From: Qipengyuania aestuarii
Lineage (GTDB): Bacteria; Pseudomonadota; Alphaproteobacteria; Sphingomonadales; Sphingomonadaceae
Assembly (NCBI RefSeq): GCF_019711535.1
Contig: NZ_JAIGNP010000002.1
Span: 1 to 64,000 of the forward strand
Length of the DNA stretch: 64,000 nucleotides
Reading direction: 5' to 3'
Shown: positions 9,905 through 20,447 of the stretch, piece by piece
How the letters are laid out: each line of letters starts with the position of its first letter
Position numbering within the stretch: the stretch's first letter is position 1
The notes under the pieces: generated by a model
Told to the model about the DNA's origin: nothing
Database searches by the model: none
What the model saw: the letters and a program-made list of their open reading frames with translations, nothing else
Program-made: the position numbers and the translations under genes

Positions 9905-10845
9905 AGCAAGAAGCCCGCGATGTAGATGATGGCGATATTGCAGATGAGGAGCGGGACAGCCGTCCCGACCTGCTGACGGATCACGGCGTTCTGGTCTTTC
10001 AGTTCCAGCAGTGCGGCTGGGACAATATTGAAATTGGCGGCCATGGGGGTCAGCAAAGTACCGCAGAAACCGGCCAACATTCCCACCGCGCCGATTACAG
10101 CGGGATTGCCATCATAGGTCTCGATCAACAGTGGGATTCCGATCGCCGCCGCCATCACGGGAAAGGCCGCGAAGGCGTTGCCCATGATTATGGTGAAAAG
10201 CGCCATGCCCAACGCGAAGACTATGACGGTTAGAAGCACGTTTCCTTCCGGAATGACCTGGCCCGCCACACCGCCGATAATCTCGCCCACGCCAGCGAGG
10301 GCGAATACCGCGCCCAGCGCCGCAAGCATTTGCGGGAGTATAGCCGCCCAACCAATGGAATCGAGCAGGCGGCGTCCTTCCTCGGCAGGCGCCAGCAGCG
10401 GCGGCCGCAGCCACAGGATGGCAACGATCAGCGCCACGATCACGCCGACCCCGAAGAGGATCAGCGTTTCTCGCCGTGGTTCGAAAAGGCCCGTCTCGCT
10501 CAGAGGGGTGTAATTGTAGAGCAGCGTGCCCGCCACGGCCGTTAGCGGGACGATCAGCGCGGGTATGAAGAGTCTGTTGCCAAGCCGTCCGGCATATTCG
10601 GAGCGCTGCTCAACATTTGTTGTTTCAGGATCGCTCCGCCTGAGCCCTCCGACACCTGCAATTCCGACCAAGGCAAGGACAAGCACTCCATTGGCGAAAT
10701 CGCTGAGATGGCTGCCGAAGAAGAAGCTGGCCGACAAGAGGCCCCAGAAAGCCGCATTGCCGTACTTCAGGTCGCGCAGGCTGAGTAGCGACCAGATCGC
10801 GAAGAATGCTCCTGCCAGAATGTAGAGCCATTCATAGGTGATCAT
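9895..10845 (-). CDS. DUF979 membrane protein, putative 5-oxoproline transporter subunit
   Basis: 316 aa from ATG 10845, preceded by GGAAAGGG; the start codon overlaps the DUF969 stop (ATGA), indicating translational coupling. About 9-10 hydrophobic helices span the protein (YEWLYILAGAFFAIWSLLSL, then ATALL-type segments, ending NIAIIYIAGFLLWN). DUF969 and DUF979 proteins occur as a pair beside 5-oxoprolinase genes and are thought to form one permease. The pairing here with a fused oxoprolinase matches that pattern. Confidence 0.85.
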   Translation of the reverse strand: MITYEWLYILAGAFFAIWSLLSLRDLKYGNAAFWGLLSASFFFGSHLSDFANGVLVLALVGIAGVGGLRRSDPETTNVEQRSEYAGRLGNRLFIPALIVPLTAVAGTLLYNYTPLSETGLFEPRRETLILFGVGVIVALIVAILWLRPPLLAPAEEGRRLLDSIGWAAILPQMLAALGAVFALAGVGEIIGGVAGQVIPEGNVLLTVIVFALGMALFTIIMGNAFAAFPVMAAAIGIPLLIETYDGNPAVIGAVGMLAGFCGTLLTPMAANFNIVPAALLELKDQNAVIRQQVGTAVPLLICNIAIIYIAGFLLWN

Positions 10846-11513
10846 GCCCGGCCCTTTCCAAGCTTGCGATCGAGTGAGCGAATACGCCACGAATGAATGA
10901 TGAAAGCGCAAATCGCGGTCGGGATCGCCCAGACGGACAACTGCAGCGGAGTCAGCGGATAACCATAGCTCTCGAAGACCCCCTGGATCAGCAGGATCGA
11001 GGCGATGGCGAAGAATATGTCCTCGCCGAAGAACAGGCCGACATTGTCTGTGGCGGCGGACATCGCAAGCACCTTCTCGCGGTGTTCATCGGCCAGCGTG
11101 CCGTGCGACTTTTCCGCCGCAGCTTCGGCCATCGGGGCAACAAGCGGGCGCACGGCCTGCGGGTGCCCGCCGATATCCTTCATCCCCAGGGCCGCCGTCA
11201 ATTGGCGGAACAGGAGGTAGATGGTCAGTAGCTTGCCCATGGTCGCCCCGCGTACGCTTTCGATCACGCCGCGCGCACGTTGCTGCAGCCCGTAGCGCTC
11301 GAGCAGGCCGATCACCGGCAGGATGATCCAGGTGACGGAGATGTAGCGATTGTCATTGAAGGCCTGTCCCAGCGCCTCGATCACTGCGACGAGGTCGAGC
11401 CCCGCCAGGAGTCCGGTCGCCAGGGCGGCGGCTACCACGACCAGCAGCGGGTTGAACCGCAGCGCGAAGCCAATGACGACCAGCGCGATGCCCAGCAGGG
11501 GCCAGTAGTTCAT
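10842..11513 (-). CDS. DUF969 membrane protein, putative 5-oxoproline transporter subunit
   Basis: 223 aa with about six hydrophobic segments, beginning MNYWPLLGIALVVIGFALRF. The stretch LTAALGMKDIGGHPQAVRPL is typical of DUF969. It starts 2 bp after the oxoprolinase stop and overlaps the DUF979 start by 4 bp, so the proteins are probably made together and assemble as one inner-membrane transporter. The substrate (5-oxoproline) is inferred from the operon partner and from the known association of the families. Confidence 0.85.
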   Translation of the reverse strand: MNYWPLLGIALVVIGFALRFNPLLVVVAAALATGLLAGLDLVAVIEALGQAFNDNRYISVTWIILPVIGLLERYGLQQRARGVIESVRGATMGKLLTIYLLFRQLTAALGMKDIGGHPQAVRPLVAPMAEAAAEKSHGTLADEHREKVLAMSAATDNVGLFFGEDIFFAIASILLIQGVFESYGYPLTPLQLSVWAIPTAICAFIIHSWRIRSLDRKLGKGRA

Positions 11514-11515
11514 TC

Positions 11516-14500
11516 CTATTCCTCTCCGAAACCGCCGCCGCCGGGCGTCAGGATCACGAACGTGTCGCCCGGCTCCATGTCCCGGTGGCCGGTGGCGCCG
11601 AGGTCCTCCCGGCTGCCGTCTTTGCGTTCGACCCAGTTCGTGCCCGGCTGCGCATCGCCGCCGCCGCTGATCCCGCGCGGCGGAATTTCGCGGCGGTTCG
11701 CCAGCATGTTGGCGCGCATCGGCTCGAGGAAGGTCAGGCGCCGCTCCACCCCGTCACCACCTCTATGGCGTCCTGAGCCGCCCGAACCGCGTCTGATCGC
11801 GAATGCCTCCAGCCGCACGGGCAGGCGGGTTTCGAGTATCTCCGGATCCGTGAGGCGGCTGTTGGTCATGTGCGTCTGGACCGCGCTGGTCCCGTCGTTG
11901 TCCGGGCCCGCGCCTGACCCGCCGCAGATCGTTTCGTAATACTGGTGATCTTCATTGCCGAAGGTGAAGTTGTTCATCGTCCCCTGACTGGGCGCGAGGC
12001 GACCGGTCGCAGCGAACAGCGTGTCGGTGACGACCTGACTGGTCTCGACATTGCCGGCAACCACGGCCGCCCCCGGAAGGGGATTAAGCATGGACCCTTC
12101 GGGCACGACCAGCTCGACAGGGCGCAGGCACCCGTCGTTCATCGGGATCTGGTCGTCGATCAGGGTGCGCAGAACATAAAGAGCGGCGGCGCGGGTGATC
12201 GAGCGCGGCGCGTTGAAATTGTCGCCAAGCTGATCGCTCGTGCCGGTGAAATCGAACACCGCGGACCGGGATTCGGGGTCGACCCGGATGGCGACCTTCA
12301 CAATCGCGCCATTGTCCATTTCATAGGCAAAGGATCCATCGTCCAGCCGGTCGAGCAGGCGGCGTACGCTTTCCTCTGCATTGGCCAGGACATGGGACAT
12401 ATAGGCCGCCACAACCTCCGGCCCCTGATCCCGTGCAGCGCCCTGCAAAAGTTCGGCGCCCCGGGTGCAGGCCGCCAGCTGGGCGCGAAGGTCCGAGAGA
12501 TTGCGCGCCGGATTGCGCGCCGGATATCTGGCATCCGCCAGCGCGGCCAGCACGGCATCTTCGCGGAAGGTCCCTTCATCCACCATCAGGAGGTTGTCGA
12601 TCATGACGCCCTCTTCCTCGATGGTCCTGCTTTCGGGCGGCATGGAGCCGGGGGCTATCCCGCCGATATCGGCATGATGGCCCCGCGCGGCGACGAAGGC
12701 CTGCGGCTCTGCGCTGCTCTCGTCATGGAATACTGGCACGATCACGGTGATGTCGGGCAGGTGGGTGCCACCGCGATAGGGATCGTTGAGCACATAGGCG
12801 TCGCCGCGCCTGAAACCGCGCCCGTCGCGCGCCTGCCCGCGCTGTTCGATCACGCGGGCGATGCTGTCCCCCATGCTTCCCAGATGCACGGGAATGTGGG
12901 GCGCATTGGCGATCAGGCTGCCCTCGGCATCGAAGAGCGCACAGGAAAAGTCGAGCCGTTCCTTGATGTTGACCGAAGTGGCGGTGGACTGGAGCACCAC
13001 GCCCATCTCCTCCGCGATCGCCATGAACAGATTGTTGAAGATTTCCAGCCTTACCGGATCGACTTCGGTGCCTACGGCCCTGTCCCGTTCCAGCGCCTCC
13101 GCCCGGGTTAGCACCAGTGTGCCTTCTGCGGCGAGGCGCGCGGTCCAACCTTGCTCGACCACTGTGGTGGAGCCCGGATCGACGATCAGCGCTGGGCCAG
13201 GCACTTCCTGCTCTTGTGTCATGCTCGCACGCGTCATGGTGACCCAGCTGCCGGTCGCATCGCCGGCAGTGGGAACGGGCGTCGCCGTTGCTTCCGCAAG
13301 GCCGCCGGAGACACCGCTTGCTTCCACGCTGAGCGCTTCCAGCATGATCGGTGCATCGGCATCGGAATGGCCGAAGCGCTGCCGGTGTAGCAGGCGAAAG
13401 GCCGCGTCCATTTCGGCCCCATCGGCAATATCGATGGTCAGCATGGAATCGCTGCCCTGGAACCGAAGTCGGGCACGGCTGACAAGATTGATGGCGTCGC
13501 TACCGATCCCTTGCGCGGTCAGCGCTTCCTTCGCTTCCGCTTCCAGCGCGGCGAGCGCGTCGCTGAAATCATCGGTCAGCGGTTTGACAAGGCTGACTTC
13601 CCGGATTGCCTTTATCGGGGCAAGACCGATCCCGAATGCCGACAGGATGCCTGCCAGGGGATGGACCAGCACGGTCTCGATGCCCAGCTCATCGGCCACC
13701 TTGCCTGCATGCTGGCCGCCCGCTCCGCCAAAACAGGCGAGCGCATAGGTCGTCACGTCGTGCCCGCGGGCGACGCTGATCTTGCGGATTGCATTGGCCA
13801 TGTTGTCGACCGCGATGGCGAGGAAGCCTTCGGCGATATCTTCAAGCGGCTTGGGCTCGGGGAGGGCAGCCGCGACTTCCTCCAGCCGTGCGCGGGCAGC
13901 AACGGGGTCCAGCGGCTCGTCTCCGTCAGGCCCGAAAACGGCAGGAAAGAATGCAGGATCGATGCGCCCGAGAAAGAGGTTGCAGTCGGTCACTGTCAGC
14001 GGCCCGCCCTTGCGGTAGCAGGCCGGTCCGGGATCGGCACCGGCGCTTTCCGGTCCGACGCGGAAGCGCGCGCCGTCGAAGCTGCAGATCGAACCGCCGC
14101 CCGCCGCCACCGTGTGGATCTGCATCATCGGTGCCGCCACGCGAACGCCGGCCACCACGCTCTCGCCGGTAAGTTCGTATTCCCCGGCATAATGGGCGAC
14201 GTCGGTGCTGGTCCCGCCCATATCGAAACCGATCAGTTTGGAATGGCCGAGCGGCTGGGCCGCAGCGACCATCCCGACCACACCTCCTGCAGGGCCGGAC
14301 AGGATGGCGTCCTTGCCGCGGAACGCACCCACTTCGGCAAGCCCGCCGTTCGACTGCATGAAGCGCAGCCGGTCCGCATCGGGCAGGGCGGCACGCAGAT
14401 TGTCGGTGTAGCGATCGAGGACCGGTGAAAGATAGGCATCGACGACCGTCGTGTCCCCTCGCGGTATGAGTTTGATGAGCGGCGCAACCTCGTGGCTGAC

Positions 14501-15073
14501 GCTGATCTGGGAAAAACCGGCTTCGCGCGCCAGACCGGCGAGCCTTTCCTCGTGCTCGCGATGTTTCCAGCCGTGCATCAGAACTATGGCGAGTGCGTCG
14601 TAGCCCGTTTCTCGCAGCTTTTGGAAGTCGGCGCGCGCGGCGCTCTCGTCGAGCGGCACGAGCACGTCGCCGTCGACCCCGATCCGTTCGGTGATTTCGA
14701 CTACTGCCGACGGCAATTGCTCGGGCAGCACGATGTGGCGGGCGAAGATGTCCGGCCGCGCCTGGCTGCCGATCCTCAACGCATCGCCAAACCCTCTGGT
14801 GATCGCAAGAGCCAGCCGTTCTCCCTTGCGTTCGAGCAGCGCGTTCGTGGCCACCGTCGTGCCGATACGCAGTTCGGCGATGGGGCCTTCGCCATGCTCG
14901 GCCATCAGGCGCCGCACAGCCTCGCTTGCTGCGTCGGTGTAGTGGCCGGGATTTTCACTGAGAAGCTTGTCGGTAACAAGCCGGCCATCGGGCGTGGTGG
15001 CCACGACATCCGTAAATGTTCCCCCGCGATCGATAGCGAATTTCCATGCGGGTGCCTGACCGGTGCGTTTCAT
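11516..15073 (-). CDS. 5-oxoprolinase (ATP-hydrolysing), HyuA-HyuB fusion
   Basis: 1185 aa from ATG 15073 ([20 protein letters not shown]); the frame is open to 15160 but the extra part is not family-like. The N-terminal half (about 1-660) is hydantoinase A/oxoprolinase with the ATP-binding [10 protein letters not shown] and [10 protein letters not shown] loops. The C-terminal half (about 670-1185) is hydantoinase B with [12 protein letters not shown] and [10 protein letters not shown]. The eukaryote-like single-chain form converts 5-oxoproline + ATP + water to glutamate. It heads the operon with the DUF969/DUF979 pair and DUF2891. Confidence 0.93.
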   Translation of the reverse strand: MKRTGQAPAWKFAIDRGGTFTDVVATTPDGRLVTDKLLSENPGHYTDAASEAVRRLMAEHGEGPIAELRIGTTVATNALLERKGERLALAITRGFGDALRIGSQARPDIFARHIVLPEQLPSAVVEITERIGVDGDVLVPLDESAARADFQKLRETGYDALAIVLMHGWKHREHEERLAGLAREAGFSQISVSHEVAPLIKLIPRGDTTVVDAYLSPVLDRYTDNLRAALPDADRLRFMQSNGGLAEVGAFRGKDAILSGPAGGVVGMVAAAQPLGHSKLIGFDMGGTSTDVAHYAGEYELTGESVVAGVRVAAPMMQIHTVAAGGGSICSFDGARFRVGPESAGADPGPACYRKGGPLTVTDCNLFLGRIDPAFFPAVFGPDGDEPLDPVAARARLEEVAAALPEPKPLEDIAEGFLAIAVDNMANAIRKISVARGHDVTTYALACFGGAGGQHAGKVADELGIETVLVHPLAGILSAFGIGLAPIKAIREVSLVKPLTDDFSDALAALEAEAKEALTAQGIGSDAINLVSRARLRFQGSDSMLTIDIADGAEMDAAFRLLHRQRFGHSDADAPIMLEALSVEASGVSGGLAEATATPVPTAGDATGSWVTMTRASMTQEQEVPGPALIVDPGSTTVVEQGWTARLAAEGTLVLTRAEALERDRAVGTEVDPVRLEIFNNLFMAIAEEMGVVLQSTATSVNIKERLDFSCALFDAEGSLIANAPHIPVHLGSMGDSIARVIEQRGQARDGRGFRRGDAYVLNDPYRGGTHLPDITVIVPVFHDESSAEPQAFVAARGHHADIGGIAPGSMPPESRTIEEEGVMIDNLLMVDEGTFREDAVLAALADARYPARNPARNLSDLRAQLAACTRGAELLQGAARDQGPEVVAAYMSHVLANAEESVRRLLDRLDDGSFAYEMDNGAIVKVAIRVDPESRSAVFDFTGTSDQLGDNFNAPRSITRAAALYVLRTLIDDQIPMNDGCLRPVELVVPEGSMLNPLPGAAVVAGNVETSQVVTDTLFAATGRLAPSQGTMNNFTFGNEDHQYYETICGGSGAGPDNDGTSAVQTHMTNSRLTDPEILETRLPVRLEAFAIRRGSGGSGRHRGGDGVERRLTFLEPMRANMLANRREIPPRGISGGGDAQPGTNWVERKDGSREDLGATGHRDMEPGDTFVILTPGGGGFGEE

Positions 15074-15240
15074 CGCTTGGACATTGCACGCAGGCAAAAG
15101 GAATTCAAATGCTTCGCGCCGTGGTCTCGGATGACGTGCAAATGGCACGCGGCGGAGCAAACGGATAATGCAATAGGGCCGGTCCTGCCGAATGGCAGCC
15201 TTTCAGGCTAGCGAACGCTCGCTCACAGCAGGACTGGCGG

Positions 15241-17286
15241 TCAAAGCAGGCTTGAGCTGCGGGACTGGCTTGCAATTGCCTGCGCAACTTCGTCCGAAAG
15301 CTGGACCAGCCTCGTCTTCCCGTTGAGGCTGTCGAAGCCCACGAATATTTCCCGCTGCCCCGGCATGACAGACAGTTTCCCGGACAATGCGCAATCGCCC
15401 AGTGCATTGGCTTCGATTACAATGTCCACTGTTGCACGGCCCTTGGGCGACAGCAGGACCCTCGTGAAGCCAGACAGGCGCCTCGGGCTTTCCCTCTCCA
15501 TTTCTGACGGGGTCCGCACATAGAGTTGAACCAATTGCTCAGCCTCAGTTTCGCTGCGGTTTGAAACCTCCACGCTCACCGCGATACGCGCCCCGGAAAT
15601 CTGAACCTTCACATCCTGCAAATCGAATTGCGCATAGGAAAGGCCATGGCCGAACGGCAGCCCACCTTGCGTTTCGGTAGCCGGAAGGGGGATTGGCAAC
15701 CGTCCGACTGGAAAGGCTTCTCCAGTCAGCAGTTCGGCAATCGCGTGGCCGCTCATCGTGCCGAGCTGCCCGGCGTGCAATACGCACGGCAATGGGCTTC
15801 CATCGACGAGGGGATCGATCGGAACCGGGCAGATCGTCACCAGCACGAGCCGCGGATTTACAGTCAGCAGGTGCCTCAGCAATGCCTCGCTCGCTTCGCC
15901 CAGCGTTTGCTCGCCCGCGAGCGACGGTACGAAAATGACCGTCGATGCGCGGCGGGCGGCATCGCAAGCCATCGATATCGCCATGGTATCTGCCGCGATA
16001 AGGGCGTCGGGCCGTTCTTCGGAACCGCGCAGCGCCAGACCCGACACGAAGCGATGCGGCACGCCAAGCCGTTCGAAACCGTCGATCACGCTCGTCGCTA
16101 TGCCCTCTCCGGCGACGGGGATTTTGCGATCTTGTGCCGCGCTTCCCACCACAAGGATGCCGCCCGGTTCCATGTCGAGCGGGAGCAGCCCAGCGCTGTT
16201 ACGCAGGAGTATGGGGCAGCGTTTCGCGCATTCCAGGGCGGTCTCGCAATTGAGTGTCGGCGTCGCGCTGCTTCCACTGGTGCTGCTCGGCCGCGGTGCA
16301 TGGATTACGCTGAGCAGTCCGAGCCTGAATTTCGCCCGCAGCAACCGGCGGGCTGCTTCATCGAGTCCCCGTTGCGGGAGATTGTTACTTTCGATCGCAG
16401 CGTACAGCATATCGAAACTGATGGTGTTCCAGCGAGCGGCGCTGTTGCCATGGGAGATAGTCCGGCTGAGAGCGTCTCCCAGCGGGAGGATCAGGCCATC
16501 ATAGGCGCCAGGCCTCCGAAGAAATTCCACCAGGGGAGCGTAGTCGTCTCGCGCGAGCGTGTCCTCGCCATCGAAGGCTAAAGCGCCTACGCGCGCTTTT
16601 GAAAAGATTGCCGTGACGAGCCGCATCAGATCCTTGGCATCGCCGTCCGAGCCCAGCGACTGCCGGGACAGTTCGAGGCAGGCAAGGAGAGATGCGTCCC
16701 CCCTCCGATCGGGCGATTGAAGCCCGGCGATGCGGGCGATGGCGATTTCGGCAGCCAGGTACACATCCGAACCGCTGCTCGATCCAGGCTCCTCGTGCCC
16801 GGTTGCAAGTTCGATCGTGGGGCCGAGCGACCAATTGATCCCATAGCTCCTGGCTTCGGATGCCTTCACCTTCTCCGCATTCTCGATCGCTTTCAGATCC
16901 CAGCTCGCAGCCATGGTGAGGGGCGCGGGAAAGTCCGTATCGAGCCCGTGGTCGGTGCTTCCCGGAAAAAAGAGCGGAATGCCGAGGCGGCTTTCGTTCT
17001 GAGCCAGATCCTGGAGACGGCTCGCAGTGTCGAAATCCGAGATTCCGGTCACGGTGCCGACGCGGCCCTTGGTTATCTCGTATTCGAGTGCCTGGATCGC
17101 CGAGCGGTCATCGGCGGGCGGCATGGGCTGGACGACCAGCTGCCCCGCTTTCTCTCTCGGGGTCATCAAAGCGAGCAGGTCGGCGACCACGCGTTCGCAT
17201 TCGACTTCAGTGCTTCGCCACGTCACGCTCGACTCTCCCGGGGCCGGTTCGAACCTGTCGGTGGATGCGAGCGTCGGGTGCCTCAT
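15241..17286 (-). CDS. glycoside hydrolase family 3-like protein, probably catalytically inactive
   Basis: 681 aa from ATG 17286; a TTG at 17295 is an alternative. Layout follows BglX-type GH3: a TIM-barrel-like half (about 35-320, LLALMTPREKAGQL, SRLGIPLFFP), an alpha/beta sandwich (about 340-540) and an Fn3-like tail with LPFGHGLSYAQF. The usual catalytic SDW/SDH aspartate is replaced (YDGLILPLGDA), the DPRWGR loop reads ATGHEEPGSS, and the KHF motif is absent. No signal peptide is evident. GH3 ancestry looks firm; beta-glycosidase activity is doubtful. Confidence 0.8.
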   Translation of the reverse strand: MRHPTLASTDRFEPAPGESSVTWRSTEVECERVVADLLALMTPREKAGQLVVQPMPPADDRSAIQALEYEITKGRVGTVTGISDFDTASRLQDLAQNESRLGIPLFFPGSTDHGLDTDFPAPLTMAASWDLKAIENAEKVKASEARSYGINWSLGPTIELATGHEEPGSSSGSDVYLAAEIAIARIAGLQSPDRRGDASLLACLELSRQSLGSDGDAKDLMRLVTAIFSKARVGALAFDGEDTLARDDYAPLVEFLRRPGAYDGLILPLGDALSRTISHGNSAARWNTISFDMLYAAIESNNLPQRGLDEAARRLLRAKFRLGLLSVIHAPRPSSTSGSSATPTLNCETALECAKRCPILLRNSAGLLPLDMEPGGILVVGSAAQDRKIPVAGEGIATSVIDGFERLGVPHRFVSGLALRGSEERPDALIAADTMAISMACDAARRASTVIFVPSLAGEQTLGEASEALLRHLLTVNPRLVLVTICPVPIDPLVDGSPLPCVLHAGQLGTMSGHAIAELLTGEAFPVGRLPIPLPATETQGGLPFGHGLSYAQFDLQDVKVQISGARIAVSVEVSNRSETEAEQLVQLYVRTPSEMERESPRRLSGFTRVLLSPKGRATVDIVIEANALGDCALSGKLSVMPGQREIFVGFDSLNGKTRLVQLSDEVAQAIASQSRSSSLL

Positions 17287-17454
17287 GCCCCCCAAACCCG
17301 ATCCTACCTCGTTTCATTCTTGTTTTTTTGATGTCCTGCACGCATCGGCGCCCGATCGGACGCACCATGCGGCCGGAAAAATGAAAATCAAGTAAGCAAA
17401 TTCTTTTTTAGAGTGACCTAATCCCCGGAGGCCGATTTAAATCGACCGATTTAC

Positions 17455-17476
17455 AGATATAAAAATATCTTTATAT
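17455..17476. promoter_or_regulatory. AT-rich inverted repeat, candidate ArsR-type operator
   Basis: AGATAT-AAAA-ATATCT (17455-17470) is a perfect inverted repeat, nested with a second one, ATATAAA-N6-TTTATAT (17457-17476). Both lie at the start codon of the ArsR-methyltransferase gene. ArsR-family repressors typically bind short AT-rich palindromes at their own promoters, so this is a likely autoregulatory site for the reg-metF-metH operon. The binding role is inferred. Confidence 0.5.
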
Positions 17477-18458
17477 GTGCGCTGCGATGCGTACCGAAAC
17501 GATCTTTCGTGCTCTGGCCGACCCCACGCGTTTGCGAATAATGCGCCTGCTTGGTTCGATGGAGCTTGCGGTTGGCGAAGTCGCGCAGGTGCTGGGGCAA
17601 AGTCAGCCTCGCGCCTCGCGTCATGTCGGTATCCTGTGCGATGCCGGCCTGGCAGAGCGCCGCCGTGAAGGGAGCTGGATATTCCTGCGCGCCGCCAGCG
17701 ATTCGCGCGGCGATCCGGCGATCCGGTCGGAGATAGCGCGATTGCTCGCGCTGCTGGAAAGTACCGACACCGCCTTTGGCGAGCAATGCGAGGCGGATCG
17801 CCAGAAGCTTGCCGCCATTCGCGATGCCCGCCAGGCCGAGGCGCAGGAGTATTTCGCCGAGCACGCGCATGATTGGGACGAGGTCCGCCGCCTTCATTCG
17901 TCGGACGAGCAGATCGAACAGGCGCTGGCAAAGGCGCTGAAAGACATTTCGCTCGGACGGGTTCTCGATATCGGAACCGGAACCGGGCGAATGGCGGAAT
18001 TGTTCGCCGAAAAGGCGGACCACATCGTGGCGCTGGACAAGAGCCTCGCGATGCTTCGGGTGGCCCGCGCCAAGCTGCAGCATCTGCCGACCGAGCGCGT
18101 GGAGCTGGTCCAGGGCGACTTCACCAGCCTGCCTTTCGCGGCGGCGCGGTTCGATACGGTCCTCTTCCACCAGGTCCTCCATTTTGCGGACAGCCCAGCG
18201 GCCGCGCTCGCCGAAGCCGCGCGCGTGACCCGCAGCGGCGGCCGCATCGCCATCGTCGATTTCGCCGCCCATCAGCGCGAGGAGCTGCGCGAAAAATACG
18301 CCCACGCTAGGCTCGGCTTCGCCGACGCCCATATGAATGACCTTCTTGAAGAATCGGACTTCGAACCCCGTCCTCCCGTCTCGCTCGATGATGGGGAGAT
18401 CGGGATCAAGATTTGGGTCGCCGAGCGTCGGCCGCACGCTGAAAGGATGACGGGATGA
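17475..18458 (+). CDS. ArsR-family regulator fused to SAM-dependent methyltransferase domain
   Basis: 327 aa. Residues about 1-90 are a winged-helix ArsR domain (IFRALADPTRLRIMRLLGS, recognition helix SQPRASRHVGILCDAGL) without the cysteine metal-sensing motif of true ArsR. Residues about 130-310 are a class I methyltransferase fold with the SAM loop VLDIGTGTGRMAELFAEKA. It is coupled to metF by ATGA overlap. Such fusions next to methionine genes are best read as sensors of SAM or S-adenosylhomocysteine rather than metals (inference). An in-frame ATG at 17487 is an alternative start, since no clear Shine-Dalgarno precedes 17475. Confidence 0.88.
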   Translation: MCAAMRTETIFRALADPTRLRIMRLLGSMELAVGEVAQVLGQSQPRASRHVGILCDAGLAERRREGSWIFLRAASDSRGDPAIRSEIARLLALLESTDTAFGEQCEADRQKLAAIRDARQAEAQEYFAEHAHDWDEVRRLHSSDEQIEQALAKALKDISLGRVLDIGTGTGRMAELFAEKADHIVALDKSLAMLRVARAKLQHLPTERVELVQGDFTSLPFAAARFDTVLFHQVLHFADSPAAALAEAARVTRSGGRIAIVDFAAHQREELREKYAHARLGFADAHMNDLLEESDFEPRPPVSLDDGEIGIKIWVAERRPHAERMTG

Positions 18459-19384
18459 GCCCCACACTGGATCAGATGCGCGAGGCACAGCGCGCGCTTG
18501 AAACCCCGCTTTTCTCCGGCTTGGCCGGAGACATCGAGGTCAGCTTCGAGTTCTTCCCTCCCAAGACTGAAAAGATGGGCGAGACGCTTTGGCAGAGCGT
18601 CAAGACGCTCGAGCCGCTCGATCCACGTTTCATCTCGGTAACCTATGGCGCAGGCGGATCCACGCGGGAACGCACTCACGAAGCGGTCCGCCGTATCGTA
18701 AGCGAAACGAAGGTCCCGGCGGCGGCACATCTTACCTGCGTAAGGGCAACGCGCGACGAAGTGGATCAGGTGGCCCGCGAGTATTGGGATGAGGGTGTGC
18801 GCCACATCGTCGCACTGCGCGGCGACGCGCCTGATGGCGCGGAGGGCTATTCACCCCATCCGAATGGCTACGAGAACGCCGCCGATCTCATCGCTGGCCT
18901 CAAGCGCATCGCCGATTTCGAAATCTCGGTGGCTGCCTATCCTGAGGTTCATCCCGACTCGACAGATCGCCAGGCAGATCTCGACAATCTCAAGCGCAAG
19001 TTCGACGCCGGAGCGACCCGCGCCATCACTCAGTTCTTCTTCGAACCGGAATGCTTCTTCGATTTTAGGGACAAGGCGGCCTCGGCAGGGATCGAGGGCG
19101 AAATCGTACCGGGGATCATGCCGGTCCTGAGCTTTGCCGCCGTGCAGCGCATGAGCGGATTGTGCGGGACAGCAATTCCCGAATGGATGGAAGGCCTCTT
19201 CGACGGCCTCGACGATCGGCCCGAAGCGCGCCAACTGGTTAGCGCAACTATCGCCGCGGAGATGTGCCGGCGGCTTTATGCTGGCGGAGTGCGGCAATTC
19301 CACTTCTACACGCTGAACCGCGCCGAGCTGAGCTACGCCATCTGCCATATGCTCGGTGTGCGCCCGCAAGGGGAAAAGGCATGA
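18455..19384 (+). CDS. metF: 5,10-methylenetetrahydrofolate reductase
   Basis: 309 aa, normal length. The TIM-barrel flavoprotein signature is visible: SFEFFPPKTEKM near the start, then VTYGAGGSTRERT, HLTCVRATRDEVDQVA and the RQLVSAT region. It reduces methylene-THF to 5-methyl-THF, the methyl donor for the methionine synthase encoded next. ATGA overlaps at both ends couple it to the regulator and to metH part 1. Confidence 0.96.
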   Translation: MSPTLDQMREAQRALETPLFSGLAGDIEVSFEFFPPKTEKMGETLWQSVKTLEPLDPRFISVTYGAGGSTRERTHEAVRRIVSETKVPAAAHLTCVRATRDEVDQVAREYWDEGVRHIVALRGDAPDGAEGYSPHPNGYENAADLIAGLKRIADFEISVAAYPEVHPDSTDRQADLDNLKRKFDAGATRAITQFFFEPECFFDFRDKAASAGIEGEIVPGIMPVLSFAAVQRMSGLCGTAIPEWMEGLFDGLDDRPEARQLVSATIAAEMCRRLYAGGVRQFHFYTLNRAELSYAICHMLGVRPQGEKA

Positions 19385-20430
19385 CGTCGGTTCGCGAAGT
19401 CTTCCTTCAGGAGTCCTCCAAGCGCATCCTGATCGTAGACGGTGCATTCGGCACTGAAATCCAGAACTGGAAGCTGTCCGAAGAAGACTACGCCGGGTCC
19501 CTCGGTCTCGCGAAGGATCAGAAAGGCAATAACGACATTTTGGCTTTGACCAAGCCGGAAGTGCCTGAGTCCATCCACCGCGCTTATTTCGCTGCAGGAG
19601 CGGATATTGCCGAGACGAATACTTTCTCGGCGAACCGCATCAGTCAGGCGGACTATGCCGCTGAACATCTTGTCCGCGAGATCAATATCGAGAGCGCCGG
19701 CCTTGCGCGTCGGATTGCGGACGAATTTGTCGCGAAAGACGGCCGGCCAAGGTTCGTCGCCGGGGCGATTGGTCCCACGAACAAAACACTGTCACTTTCG
19801 CCCGACGTCAACGACCCTGGATTCCGTGAGGTTGATTGGGATGAATTGGTGGATGTCTACCGCGAGCAGGCCGAGGCGCTGGTCGAGGGTGGGGCCGACT
19901 TCATTCTGATCGAAACCATTTTCGATACGCTGAATGCCAAGGCTGGCATCATGGCAGTCCGGCAGGTGGAGCGTGACCTTGGTCGCGAAGTGCCAATCAT
20001 GCTGTCGATGACGCTGACCGATCTATCGGGGCGCAACCTTTCCGGCCACACTGTCGAGGCGTTCTGGCATGCCGTCCGCCACGCGCGGCCGCTTACAGTA
20101 GGTCTGAATTGTTCTTTCGGCGCGACGCAGCTGCGCCCCCACGTGCGCACGCTGAGCGCGATCGCTGATTGCCCGATCATGGTCTATCCCAATGCCGGCC
20201 TTCCCAACGAACTCGGCGAATACGACGAAATGCCGCGGGAAACCGCCGCCTTCGTGCATGAATGGGCCGATCAAGGCCAAGTGAATGTACTGGGCGGGTG
20301 TTGCGGCTCGACGCCGGCTCATATTGCGGCAATTGTGGATGCTGTTGCAAAACTTCCGCCACGGCAAATTCCGTCGCCTCCCATCGTAACCCGTCTCGCC
20401 GGTCTCGAGCCGTTCGAGATGGCCGTCTGA
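19381..20430 (+). CDS. metH: methionine synthase, homocysteine-binding subunit (split MetH, N-terminal part)
   Basis: 349 aa from ATG 19381 (ATGA overlap with metF). This is the homocysteine S-methyltransferase barrel with the zinc-binding cysteines in GLNCSFGA and [11 protein letters not shown] and the N-terminal [11 protein letters not shown]. The protein ends where the pterin domain would begin in full-length MetH; the remaining domains are in the next gene. This split is known in several alphaproteobacteria, so it is taken as a normal two-subunit enzyme, not a broken gene. Confidence 0.93.
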   Translation: MTSVREVFLQESSKRILIVDGAFGTEIQNWKLSEEDYAGSLGLAKDQKGNNDILALTKPEVPESIHRAYFAAGADIAETNTFSANRISQADYAAEHLVREINIESAGLARRIADEFVAKDGRPRFVAGAIGPTNKTLSLSPDVNDPGFREVDWDELVDVYREQAEALVEGGADFILIETIFDTLNAKAGIMAVRQVERDLGREVPIMLSMTLTDLSGRNLSGHTVEAFWHAVRHARPLTVGLNCSFGATQLRPHVRTLSAIADCPIMVYPNAGLPNELGEYDEMPRETAAFVHEWADQGQVNVLGGCCGSTPAHIAAIVDAVAKLPPRQIPSPPIVTRLAGLEPFEMAV

Positions 20431-20447
20431 TTTGCTGGAACGACTTC

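Noticed and set aside
11945..13111. 388-codon frame opposite the oxoprolinase gene
   Set aside because: Antisense shadow of a high-GC gene; the sense strand has the full family match.
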